From: UMGS1370 sp046957575
GTDB lineage: Bacteria; Bacillota; Clostridia; Lachnospirales; Lachnospiraceae
Assembly: GCA_046957575.1 (NCBI GenBank)
Contig: JBKUOG010000007.1
Coordinates: forward strand, 1 to 64,000
DNA length: 64,000 nucleotides
Reading direction: 5' to 3'
Each line of letters opens with the position of its first letter. Position 1 is the first letter of the stretch. A program made the position numbers and the translations under genes. Under the pieces are notes generated by a model. That model worked only from the letters and a program-made list of their open reading frames with translations. It had not been told where the DNA came from and did no database searches. Of this stretch, positions 1 through 7,952 are shown one piece after another.

Positions 1-2
1 TT

Positions 3-121
3 TGTCAACAACTTTTTTCAAGTTTTTTCAAACTTTTTTGTTTTTCAACTCTTTTGGAGTTGGCCGACCGCTTTATCAGCGGCGCGAGGATTATAATACC
101 ACCTCTGTCTACAAAAGTCAA
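3..121 (-). promoter_or_regulatory. tandem promoters, rRNA-operon type, reading left out of the window
   Basis: On the minus strand a -35 TTGACT (116-121) is followed after 17 bp by TATTAT (93-98; an overlapping TATAAT lies at 90-95). A second -35 TTGACA sits at 3-8, its -10 being beyond the window edge. Between them lie a small GC stem (CCGC/GCGG, 71-82) and runs of AAAAAACTTG type. Two strong promoters in tandem separated by an A/T-rich leader is the arrangement I associate with rRNA operons of Lachnospiraceae. The operon itself would be left of base 1 and is not seen. I see no gene in 122-309. Confidence 0.5.
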
Positions 122-309
122 CACCTTTTTTCAAATTTTTCAAAAAATCGCAACAGTTTAAACATCATCATCTAGCCGATATGCCAAAAGCCAATAGAGC
201 ACACACATACAAGGCAGCAGATTTATGTCGAAACACGCCTGCTTCCTTGTGATGCTCTGCAATAAAATGTTGTTTTGCTGTGCTGTGTGCTGTCCATTTT
301 CCATATCCT

Positions 310-1863
310 CTATTTACTGCAGTCCAGTGTAATATAAAACTCCACGCCGTCCGGCGTATTGTATGCGCCATATTCTTTGCCATGCGCTTCCATAATTGCC
401 TTTACAATGGAAAGGCCGATGCCGCTTCCTCCGTATTCCCTGGTTCTGGCTTTATCCACCTTATAGAATTTGCTCCATATCTTTGGAAGATCTTCCTCTG
501 GAATATTGTTTCCTGTATTAGCAACAGAGATCCTTACCTCTCTCTCTTCTTTTACTGCCTGGATTCTGATAATACGGGCGCCGTCCAAATGGTTTAATGC
601 ATTGCTGATGTAATTGGTAATAACTTCCTCTATTTTAAATTCATCTGCCCAGACATGCAGCGGACCATCCGCTTCAAATATAATTTGTGCCTGCTTCTGC
701 TCAATCAGAATCTGTGCAGATGACAATACACCCTGAATCAATTCTACAATATCGAACTGTTCCATAGAAGGACCATCACTGCCAAACTCTAAGGCATTTA
801 ATGTAAGAAGCTGCTGAACCATCTTATTCATTTTGTTTGCCTCATCCATAATAACCTCGCAGTAATAATCCCTGCTTTCTTCTTCCTCTGCCATGCCTTC
901 TGTCAATCCTTCCGCATATCCCTGAATCAGTGCAATCGGAGTTTTTAATTCGTGAGACACATTAGCAATAAACTCTTTGCGCATCTCATCGATCTGCTCT
1001 TTTTTGCGAATGTCTCTTTGCAGTTCATTATTGGCTGATTTCAGTTCTCCTATGGTCTCTTTTAATTTTTCAGACAGCAGATTCATATTATTGCCCAGAA
1101 TCCCTACCTCATCTTTTGCATTGCCTGTATACCTGGCATCAAAATCCAGTTCTGACATTTTTTCAGAAATCTTGGAGAGAGAAAGGATAGGGGATGTAAT
1201 CCTTCTTGTCAAAACCAGCATAAAAATACTTCCGATAATCAGCACGCTGGTCCCTACATACAGCAAAAAACGGCTGGACAGCCGAACGCTGTCCTGGATT
1301 CCTGCAACTGGCATGGACATCAAAAATGCGGTTTCATTATCGGAAAAGAACCCCCAGCATTCCAGATAATAATTCTTACTGATTCTGTCATACCGCTTTT
1401 CAATGCTGTAATTCTCGGTTTCGCGAATGGTTTCATAACCTTTTCCGTACTGCCCCAACAGATATCTCTGCATCTGCTGTTCCATGAATTCTCCTCTGGG
1501 AGCAAACATTACGGCAGTACCCTCCATGCCATTGACCATCATAATCGAAGTGTTGGATTCTTCGCTGAGTTTTCGCAGCGTTTTTGGCAGTTTTCCCTCT
1601 TCCGCCATATCAGACCCATAGGGCCGCGCCCAGTATGTGTAATTGTCATCTGTCACAAATCCCTCTGTCATGGATTCGCCTTTTTCATGCTGCTCTTCCA
1701 GAATGAAATCAATCTCCTGATAACCCTGTTCCAGGACTTTTACTTTTTCTGATATATAAAAGCTTTCCAGAAACCGGCTGTTAACAAACCATGTAATCAA
1801 AAGCATTAATGCCATCATTCCGGCAAAAACCAGCGTGATTCTGGTACGGATAGAATGTTTCAT
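310..1863 (-). CDS. sensor histidine kinase (HAMP, HisKA, HATPase_c)
   Basis: Membrane sensor kinase of a two-component system, 517 aa. Visible parts: an N-terminal membrane segment (about residues 9-27), an extracytoplasmic sensor region of roughly 170 residues, a second membrane segment (about 200-220), a HAMP linker, the phosphoacceptor motif SHELKTP with His304, then an ATPase domain with an N-box and a glycine-rich lid (YGGSGIGLSIV). The start codon overlaps the response regulator stop as ATGA (1860-1863), so the two are translationally coupled. The signal is not recognisable from sequence. The preceding bgl operon lies only about 110 bp upstream of the regulator, so partial read-through is possible. 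Confidence 0.93.
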   Translation of the reverse strand: MKHSIRTRITLVFAGMMALMLLITWFVNSRFLESFYISEKVKVLEQGYQEIDFILEEQHEKGESMTEGFVTDDNYTYWARPYGSDMAEEGKLPKTLRKLSEESNTSIMMVNGMEGTAVMFAPRGEFMEQQMQRYLLGQYGKGYETIRETENYSIEKRYDRISKNYYLECWGFFSDNETAFLMSMPVAGIQDSVRLSSRFLLYVGTSVLIIGSIFMLVLTRRITSPILSLSKISEKMSELDFDARYTGNAKDEVGILGNNMNLLSEKLKETIGELKSANNELQRDIRKKEQIDEMRKEFIANVSHELKTPIALIQGYAEGLTEGMAEEEESRDYYCEVIMDEANKMNKMVQQLLTLNALEFGSDGPSMEQFDIVELIQGVLSSAQILIEQKQAQIIFEADGPLHVWADEFKIEEVITNYISNALNHLDGARIIRIQAVKEEREVRISVANTGNNIPEEDLPKIWSKFYKVDKARTREYGGSGIGLSIVKAIMEAHGKEYGAYNTPDGVEFYITLDCSK

Positions 1864-2537
1864 TGACTTACCTCAAACTTGTATCCCATTCCCCAAACGG
1901 TTTTGATATAATCGCCTTTTTCTCCCAGTTTGCTTCTCAGCTTTTTCACATGGGTGTCTATGGTTCTGGCATCTCCAAAATAGTCGTAGTTCCAGACATT
2001 ATTTAAAATCTTTTCCCTCGACAGGGCCATTCCCTGGTTATCCACAAAATACGTTAAAAGTTCAAACTCTTTGTAGCTTAACTCGATGGGCTGTCCATCT
2101 ATGGTTACCTGTCTGGCTGCTTTGTCAATGACTATTCCTCCTACATTTACTGCGTCTACAGATGCGCTGCCGGTCCTTCTTAGAATTGCTTCCACCCGCG
2201 CAGTCAGAATTTTGGGGCTGAATGGCTTTGAAATGTATTCATCTACTCCCAATTCAAATCCCTGCAGCTCGTCCCGTTCTTCTCCGCGGGCTGTCAGCAT
2301 GATAATGGGCACTTTTGAATACTGACGGATGGTTTTTACCACCTGCCAGCCGTCCATTTTGGGCATCATTACGTCTAACAGGATCAACGCAATGTCCTTT
2401 TGCGTAAAAAAGGCTTCTAACGCTTCTTCGCCGTCTCCGGCTTCAATCACGCGAAATCCTTTTATGCTTAAAAAATCTTTTACCAGCTTGCGCATACGCA
2501 CTTCGTCATCTACTACTAATATCTTTAACGCTTCCAT
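1860..2537 (-). CDS. OmpR/PhoB-family response regulator
   Basis: DNA-binding response regulator, 225 aa from the chosen start. The receiver domain carries the acidic pair Asp10/Asp11, phosphoacceptor Asp55 (LLDVMMPKMDG) and a conserved Lys in SKPF; the C-terminal half is a winged helix with the DARTIDTHVKKLRSKL recognition region. A longer frame begins at 2609 but has no ribosome binding site; ATG at 2537 follows GGAAAGGATGGG and matches family length. It is cotranscribed with the histidine kinase through an ATGA overlap. The target genes are not evident. Confidence 0.93.
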   Translation of the reverse strand: MEALKILVVDDEVRMRKLVKDFLSIKGFRVIEAGDGEEALEAFFTQKDIALILLDVMMPKMDGWQVVKTIRQYSKVPIIMLTARGEERDELQGFELGVDEYISKPFSPKILTARVEAILRRTGSASVDAVNVGGIVIDKAARQVTIDGQPIELSYKEFELLTYFVDNQGMALSREKILNNVWNYDYFGDARTIDTHVKKLRSKLGEKGDYIKTVWGMGYKFEVSQ

Positions 2538-2607
2538 AAATCCCATCCTTTCCTTCAGATGAATGGCTGATTCAGGGAATCGTCCGCCTTCCTGAATCAT
2601 TGCATTC

Positions 2608-2616
2608 ATTGTAGCA
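2608..2616 (-). promoter_or_regulatory. extended -10 element before the response regulator
   Basis: Minus-strand TGC-TACAAT (TG at 2615-2616, TACAAT at 2608-2613) is an extended -10 without a good -35. It lies between the GH1 gene and the response regulator and could give the two-component system its own transcript. Confidence 0.3.
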
Positions 2617-2652
2617 GATTGGATGGGGATTTTCTATAGGTTCACAGACATT

Positions 2653-4071
2653 TCACAATTGCAGAGTTTTACCATTGCTTTTGATTACGTTCTGATACCA
2701 GTAAAACGATTTTTTAGGGATGCGCTTCAGACTTCCGTTTCCCTTATCGTCCTTGTCTACATATATAAGGCCGTAACGCTTGCTCATCTCTCCGGTGGTC
2801 GCACTGATCAAATCAATGCATCCCCATGGAGTATAACCGATTATCTCTACTCCGTCTTCTTCACAGGCCTTTCTCATAGCTGCAATATGGGAAGACAGGT
2901 AGTCAATGCGGTAATCGTCTTCTATCTGTCCGTCTTTTAATGCATCTTTTGCTCCCAGACCGTTTTCAACTACAAATAACGGCTTCCCATATCGATCATA
3001 CAGATCATTTAACGTAATCCGGAATCCCATGGGATCAATCGGCCATCCCCATTGGCTGCAGGTAAGATACGGATTTTTCGCAGATGCAAATACATTTCCT
3101 CCTGCCTGATCCCCTTCCCCATCTGTGCGTATGCACCGGCTGTTGTAATAAGAAAGGGCAATAAAATCTACCGTATTCTCCTTTAAAATCTGCTCATCTT
3201 CTGGCAGCATTTCAATACAGATATGATTTCTTTCAAAAAACGCTCTGGCATAGGACGGATATTCTCCTCTGGACTGGACGTCAATAAAGAAATAGTTTTC
3301 TCGGTCCTTCTGCCGGCTCTCCCATACGTCTTCCGGTCTGCAGCTATATGGATACACACTTCCAGCCGCCAGCATACACCCGATTTTCAAATCTGGATCC
3401 AGTTGATGAGCCAGTTTCACAGCCATAGCGGAAGCTACCAATTCATGGTGCGCTGCCTGATATTGAATCTGCAAAACATTGTCGCTGTCCTGAAACATCA
3501 GTCCCGCTCCCATAAAGGGCAGATGCATCAGCATGTTAATTTCATTAAATGTAATCCAGTATCGTACTTTCTCGTGAAAACGCTTTAAAATCGCTTCACA
3601 GTACCGCAAATAACAGTCAATTACTCTTCTGTCCCTCCAGGAACCGTATTTTTCTACCAGAGCCAGTGGTATATCAAAATGGCAAATGGTCACGACAGGC
3701 TCAATACCATAAGACAGCAATTCATCAATCAGATTTTCATAAAACCTCATTCCTGCCTCATTGGGTGTCTTCTCCTCCCCTGTTGGGAAAATTCGGGACC
3801 AGGAAAACGAAAACCGGTAGCATTTCAGCCCCATTTCGGCAAGAAGTCCAATATCTTCTTTGTAATGGCCGTAAAAGTCTATAGCCTCTCTTCCTGGGTA
3901 AACAGAATCTGCCGGAAGCTGCCGGTAATCCAGTATCCCTTTCATAACAGGGAGCCGATTGGAGCCATAGGGAATTACATCTACAATTCCCATCCCTCTG
4001 CCGTCTTTCTTCCATCCGCCTTCACATTGATTGGCGGCTGCAGCGCCGCCCCATAAAAAGTTATCTCTCAT
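2653..4071 (-). CDS. 6-phospho-beta-glucosidase (glycoside hydrolase family 1)
   Basis: Cytoplasmic GH1 enzyme of 472 aa that hydrolyses phosphorylated beta-glucosides delivered by the adjacent PTS transporter to glucose 6-phosphate and an aglycone or glucose. The acid/base glutamate sits in TFNEIN (near residue 176) and the nucleophile in FVVENGLG (near residue 371); the N-terminal FLWGGAAAANQCEG is the usual GH1 opening. Length fits the family (about 470-480). The start lies 10 bp after the PTS gene stop, so both form one operon. The PTS partner supports the 6-phospho specificity; the exact sugar (cellobiose, arbutin, salicin) cannot be read. Confidence 0.93.
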   Translation of the reverse strand: MRDNFLWGGAAAANQCEGGWKKDGRGMGIVDVIPYGSNRLPVMKGILDYRQLPADSVYPGREAIDFYGHYKEDIGLLAEMGLKCYRFSFSWSRIFPTGEEKTPNEAGMRFYENLIDELLSYGIEPVVTICHFDIPLALVEKYGSWRDRRVIDCYLRYCEAILKRFHEKVRYWITFNEINMLMHLPFMGAGLMFQDSDNVLQIQYQAAHHELVASAMAVKLAHQLDPDLKIGCMLAAGSVYPYSCRPEDVWESRQKDRENYFFIDVQSRGEYPSYARAFFERNHICIEMLPEDEQILKENTVDFIALSYYNSRCIRTDGEGDQAGGNVFASAKNPYLTCSQWGWPIDPMGFRITLNDLYDRYGKPLFVVENGLGAKDALKDGQIEDDYRIDYLSSHIAAMRKACEEDGVEIIGYTPWGCIDLISATTGEMSKRYGLIYVDKDDKGNGSLKRIPKKSFYWYQNVIKSNGKTLQL

Positions 4072-4081
4072 AGATGCTCCT

Positions 4082-5968
4082 TTATGATATTGTCAATAAC
4101 GTCTCTCCTGCTTCTGTATGTCTGCAATCGACTGCTGCCACCTGAGCAAACTGCCCTGAATTTGTAACCAGCACTGGTGTTGTCAGGGAATACCCCGCCT
4201 CTTTAATGAGAGCCATATCAAATTCCAGCAGTTTTTGTCCCTTCTTCACCTTATCTCCTGGCTGAATCAAAGGTTTAAAACCTCTTCCTTCCAGCTGAAC
4301 CGTATCCATTCCTACATGCATCAAAATCTCAGCGCCGGAATTACTTATCATTCCAATCGCATGTCCGGTCGGAAACATGGCTGTAATCGTTCCATCTGCC
4401 GGTGCATACAGCACTCCTTCTTCCGGAAGAATTGCTGCTCCTTTTCCCAGCGCTCTGGAAGAAAAAGCTGCATCTTCCACCTCTTCCAGTCTGATTACTG
4501 TTCCCTTTAAAGGGCTGGCAATTACAATATCCTCTGTATCCGTTTTGCCGTCTTCTGCTGTTTCTTCTTTATCTTTATAAAACATCATGGTCAGCAGAAA
4601 GCCTGCTATCATCGAAATTCCGATTCCAGTCAGAGCAATTATCATATTATCCATGGTTCCATCCGGATTCATCATATTGGGCAATTCAAAAATTCCCATT
4701 CCGCCCATGGCAAACTTTCTAAAATTAAAGTGTCCATAAAAAGCGCCTCCGATTCCTCCTGCAATGCAGCTGATAATAAACGGTTTTTTCAAGGGAAGCA
4801 GGATACCGTAAATAGCCGGTTCTGTAACACCGAAAATACCGGAAATAAAATTCGGAATCGCCATTTCTTTTAATTTTTTATCTTTTGTTTTGCAGAATAT
4901 TGCCAGTACAACTGCGGAAGTTGCAAAGGTACAAGCAAAAAACGGCATCATCACATTATCATATCCCAAGGTCATAATATTGTTGATATAGACCGGAATA
5001 AATCCCCAATGCATTCCAAAGATAACCAGAATCTGCCAGGTCAGTCCCACAATGGCGCCGGCCATCAGCGGACTAAAGCTGCGGACTGCAAGGGTAAATT
5101 CTGAAATCAAAGCAGAACCAAAGGTTGCTGCTGGTCCTAAAAACAATACTGCAGCCGGAAACGCTACCAGCATGGTCAGCATAGGAACAAAGAAAAATTT
5201 AACTAAATCCGGAACGATTTTATTGAAAAATTTCTCGCATTTCGATGCAAACCAAACAGCCAGAATAACCGGAATAACGGTTCCCGTATAATCTGCAGAA
5301 ATTACGGGAATTCCAAAAAAATCAATGTATACCGGAGATGCAAACATACTTCCGTTTAAAATGGTATACATGGGATCGGCTCCTGCAGAAAGCGTACTGG
5401 ACTGAATGCCAGGGTAACACATTGCTGCACCCATAGCCAGTCCGAGCATAGGTTTCAGCCCGAATTTCTTTGCGGCCGTATAGCCTAAAAATAAGGGCAG
5501 AAACGTAAACAGCGCATCTCCTGCCGCATTAATGATCAGATAGCCTCCGCTTGTGGCAGAATACAGTCCCATTGCTGCAAATAACGTATTGAAGCCTTTC
5601 AGCATGCCGCATGCAGCCATAATGCTTAAAATCGGCTGAAAAATGCCGGAAACCACATCGATTGCCCTGTCCAGCAGTTTGCCTTTTTTCTTTTCCTCCA
5701 GCGCTGATGCAGATTCTGCCAAATTCAGCATCGGAAGAACATCTTCATAGACCTCTGCCACGTAATTTCCGATTACCACCTGATACTGACCGCCGCTTTT
5801 CATCACGGTAACCACACCGTTCATCACCTTCAATGCTTCATCATTGGCTTTGCTTTCGTCTTTCAGCGTAAAGCGCAGTCTGGTAATACAGTGTACCAGG
5901 CCGGATACGTTTTCCTTGCCGCCAACATACTTTACAATGTCTCTTGCCAAGTCTTGATACTTACCCAT
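4082..5968 (-). CDS. PTS beta-glucoside transporter subunit EIIBCA
   Basis: Membrane permease of the phosphotransferase system, 628 aa, which imports and phosphorylates a beta-glucoside. Domain order is B-C-A: EIIB at about 1-85 with phosphocysteine Cys27 (LVHCITRLRF), a multi-pass EIIC domain at about 105-450, and a C-terminal EIIA of crr type at about 480-628 with the active histidine in ILMHVGMDTV. It is the first gene of the operon, with the 6-phospho-beta-glucosidase immediately downstream. BglP/BglF-type transporters are often controlled by LicT-type antitermination; neither a LicT gene nor an obvious RAT element is present. Confidence 0.93.
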   Translation of the reverse strand: MGKYQDLARDIVKYVGGKENVSGLVHCITRLRFTLKDESKANDEALKVMNGVVTVMKSGGQYQVVIGNYVAEVYEDVLPMLNLAESASALEEKKKGKLLDRAIDVVSGIFQPILSIMAACGMLKGFNTLFAAMGLYSATSGGYLIINAAGDALFTFLPLFLGYTAAKKFGLKPMLGLAMGAAMCYPGIQSSTLSAGADPMYTILNGSMFASPVYIDFFGIPVISADYTGTVIPVILAVWFASKCEKFFNKIVPDLVKFFFVPMLTMLVAFPAAVLFLGPAATFGSALISEFTLAVRSFSPLMAGAIVGLTWQILVIFGMHWGFIPVYINNIMTLGYDNVMMPFFACTFATSAVVLAIFCKTKDKKLKEMAIPNFISGIFGVTEPAIYGILLPLKKPFIISCIAGGIGGAFYGHFNFRKFAMGGMGIFELPNMMNPDGTMDNMIIALTGIGISMIAGFLLTMMFYKDKEETAEDGKTDTEDIVIASPLKGTVIRLEEVEDAAFSSRALGKGAAILPEEGVLYAPADGTITAMFPTGHAIGMISNSGAEILMHVGMDTVQLEGRGFKPLIQPGDKVKKGQKLLEFDMALIKEAGYSLTTPVLVTNSGQFAQVAAVDCRHTEAGETLLTIS

Positions 5969-6007
5969 TTGAACCTCCCGTTTTCACTTCTGTGTTTTGA
6001 TAAACCC

Positions 6008-6058
6008 AGTCTAACACAGGCGTTTTTGTCAGACAACGGCTGGCCGGACCATAGGTCC
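6008..6058 (-). promoter_or_regulatory. promoter of the bgl operon with upstream palindrome
   Basis: Minus-strand -35 TTGTCT (6031-6036), 17-bp spacer, -10 TAGACT (6008-6013). Ten bp upstream of the -35 is a perfect inverted repeat GGACC-ATA-GGTCC (6046-6058), a possible activator or repressor site. The neighbouring RpiR gene is a candidate ligand, by position only. Confidence 0.4.
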
Positions 6059-6075
6059 TGCGGTTCAAAAAGCGC

Positions 6076-6109
6076 AAAAAAAGAACCGCTGCTTTTGAAA
6101 CAACGGTTC
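6076..6109 (-). terminator. rho-independent terminator of kduI-rpiR
   Basis: Stem 6083-6091 / 6101-6109 (GAACCGTTG with CAGCGGTTC on the minus strand, one G-U pair) followed by seven T on the minus strand. It separates the kduI-rpiR unit from the bgl operon. Confidence 0.8.
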
Positions 6110-6122
6110 AATTCAAAGTACG

Positions 6123-6986
6123 TTATTGTAATAATTCAGGACGATTTACCAAAAGTTCCCGGTGCTTTAACATCTCCACCGAAGACTTTACATGTTCCTC
6201 CTGTCTCCTGGCCAGAAGCATGGAAAAGAAAATATCCAGTACGTAATTGGCTGCCGCAAATGATGTAATAACATCCAGACTCAGGATTGAATCCCTGTTG
6301 AGAATCTCTACTGCCTCATGGCACCACTGACGGATTTTCTCATTATACGGGCCTAAAATACCTACAATATGGTTATTGGTCGCTTCCCGAAGATACCTGG
6401 CCATGGTCTCTGCCGTCCGGTTGGCTCCGGTAAAGCTGATTACAAAATCAACTGTTTTTTTATGCTTTCTCGCAGCCAGGTAATGGGCATTAATACTCTC
6501 ATAAGCAGAACTTTCCACTCCCAGCGTAGCAAACTTAAACGCTGCGGCCTGAGCCAGCATATAGCTGACCCCGGTTCCGTAGATATCGATACATTCTGCT
6601 GACTGGACAAAGTTATTAATCCTGAGCATATTATTTTTATTCAGGGTCAGCCTGGTATTGGTAACCGCCTTATCATAAAGACTCGGCAAAATCTGAATAA
6701 TATCCCCATATGTACTGTCTTTTGTAATCGGCTCTTCTGCAAGAAGCTGGCTGATTCTCCTGTCCTGGTTAATTTCTGCCACCAGCTTCAGCTTAAACTC
6801 CTGATAGCCGGACAGCCCCAGCTTCTGTCCCAGACGCACTACTGTAGCCTTGCTGGTAAGGGATGCTTTAGCCAGTTGGCTGGCCGACATATCCGGAATC
6901 TGATCCATATGGCTTAGAATATACCGAGCCACATCTTTTTCATGACTTGTAAAGTCACGCTCTTCTTTTAGCTGGAATAGCAGCAT
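6123..6986 (-). CDS. RpiR/MurR-family transcriptional regulator (HTH + SIS)
   Basis: Regulator of 287 aa with an N-terminal RpiR-type helix-turn-helix (residues about 1-75; ASLTSKATVVRLGQKLG) and a C-terminal SIS domain (about 105-245) that in this family binds sugar phosphates. It lies 8 bp after kduI and ends at its own terminator, so it is cotranscribed with kduI and may sense an intermediate of uronate catabolism. It is also adjacent to the bgl operon, so its target could be either. The ribosome binding site is weak (TAAGATAAG). Confidence 0.88.
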   Translation of the reverse strand: MLLFQLKEERDFTSHEKDVARYILSHMDQIPDMSASQLAKASLTSKATVVRLGQKLGLSGYQEFKLKLVAEINQDRRISQLLAEEPITKDSTYGDIIQILPSLYDKAVTNTRLTLNKNNMLRINNFVQSAECIDIYGTGVSYMLAQAAAFKFATLGVESSAYESINAHYLAARKHKKTVDFVISFTGANRTAETMARYLREATNNHIVGILGPYNEKIRQWCHEAVEILNRDSILSLDVITSFAAANYVLDIFFSMLLARRQEEHVKSSVEMLKHRELLVNRPELLQ

Positions 6987-6994
6987 AAATTTTC

Positions 6995-7837
6995 TTATCT
7001 TAATTCGGTAGTTGGAATGGTATCCATGTCATCAAAGGCCTGATTCTCGCCGCCCATAGCCCAGATAAAGGTATAGTTGCTGGTACCTGCGCCGGAATGG
7101 ATGCTCCAGGACGGGCTGATAACTGCCTGCTCATTCTGCATAACGATGTGTCTGGTCTCGTTGCCTTCGCCCATCATATGGAATACGACGTTGTTCTCCG
7201 GAATCTCGAAGTACATATATACTTCCATACGTCTCTCATGGGTGTGTGCAGGCATGGTGTTCCATACGCTGCCTGGCTCTAATACGGTCATACCCATGGA
7301 AAGCTGGCAGGTTTCCAGTACGTCCGGATGGATAAACTGATTGATTACACGCTTATTAGAGGTCTCCATAGCGCCTAACGGCTTCTTTGCAGCCTGGTCA
7401 ATAGAGATAAAGGTAGTCTTGCAAGCCTTGTGAGCTGGTGCACTTACCATGTAGAATTTTGCTGGGTTTAAAGCGTCCTCACTTGCAAACAGAACTTCCT
7501 TGGTTCCTTTGGTAATGTATAAGCAGTCCTTGTAGCCTAATTTGTATTCTACACCGTCAGCCTTGATGGTTCCTGCGCCGCCAATGTTGAAAATACCAAT
7601 CTCTCTTCTCTCTAAGAAGTACTGGGTTCCGAAGTTTTTCCATACGTCAATGCCCTTGTCAATGGAAACAACCTCAGTAGTCGGCATACAGCCTAAGGTT
7701 ACCATACGATCTACGTGAGAGTATACTGCAACTACCTCGTTTGCAACATACAGGTTCTCGATTAAGAATTCTTTTCTGGTCTCCTCAGTGGTGTAGCGCT
7801 TAAAGTCTCTCTGGTTTGCGGAATAACGAATATCCAT
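6995..7837 (-). CDS. kduI: 5-dehydro-4-deoxy-D-glucuronate isomerase
   Basis: Cytosolic zinc cupin of 280 aa converting 5-keto-4-deoxyuronate to 2,5-diketo-3-deoxygluconate in pectin and uronate breakdown. The metal-site pattern H-x-H-x4-E is intact in MPAHTHERRMEVYMYFE, and the fourth ligand histidine is in SIHSGAG. Length matches KduI (about 278). ATG at 7837 follows a strong AAGGAGG site. It is first in a two-gene unit with the RpiR regulator, and pectin operon 1, whose product chain it would continue, ends just upstream. KduD is not found nearby. Confidence 0.95.
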   Translation of the reverse strand: MDIRYSANQRDFKRYTTEETRKEFLIENLYVANEVVAVYSHVDRMVTLGCMPTTEVVSIDKGIDVWKNFGTQYFLERREIGIFNIGGAGTIKADGVEYKLGYKDCLYITKGTKEVLFASEDALNPAKFYMVSAPAHKACKTTFISIDQAAKKPLGAMETSNKRVINQFIHPDVLETCQLSMGMTVLEPGSVWNTMPAHTHERRMEVYMYFEIPENNVVFHMMGEGNETRHIVMQNEQAVISPSWSIHSGAGTSNYTFIWAMGGENQAFDDMDTIPTTELR

Positions 7838-7880
7838 GGTTTTTCCTCCTTGTAAATAGATAAGATACGTTTTTGAGAGT

Positions 7881-7938
7881 TTGTATTCAAACTTCTCTCG
7901 TTGTATACAATCTTATCACAGTTGAATAGAAAATACAA
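7881..7938 (-). promoter_or_regulatory. kduI promoter with two TTGTATACAA-type operators
   Basis: Minus-strand -35 TTGTAT (7933-7938), 17-bp spacer, -10 TAAGAT (7910-7915). A perfect 10-bp palindrome TTGTATACAA occupies 7901-7910 directly after the -10, and a near copy TTGAATACAA (minus strand) lies at 7881-7890, centres exactly 20 bp apart. The motif resembles operators of GntR/FadR-type uronate regulators. No GntR gene is in the window. Confidence 0.6.
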
Positions 7939-7952
7939 CCTCTATCCGCCTT

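Noticed and set aside
168..383. 71-codon minus-strand reading frame at the end of the first histidine kinase gene
   Set aside because: It overlaps the kinase C-terminus, has no ribosome binding site and looks like frame noise.
5969..6075. LicT-type RAT antiterminator upstream of the beta-glucoside PTS gene
   Set aside because: No RAT consensus or overlapping terminator is found, and no LicT/BglG gene is nearby; the hairpin present belongs to the rpiR terminator.
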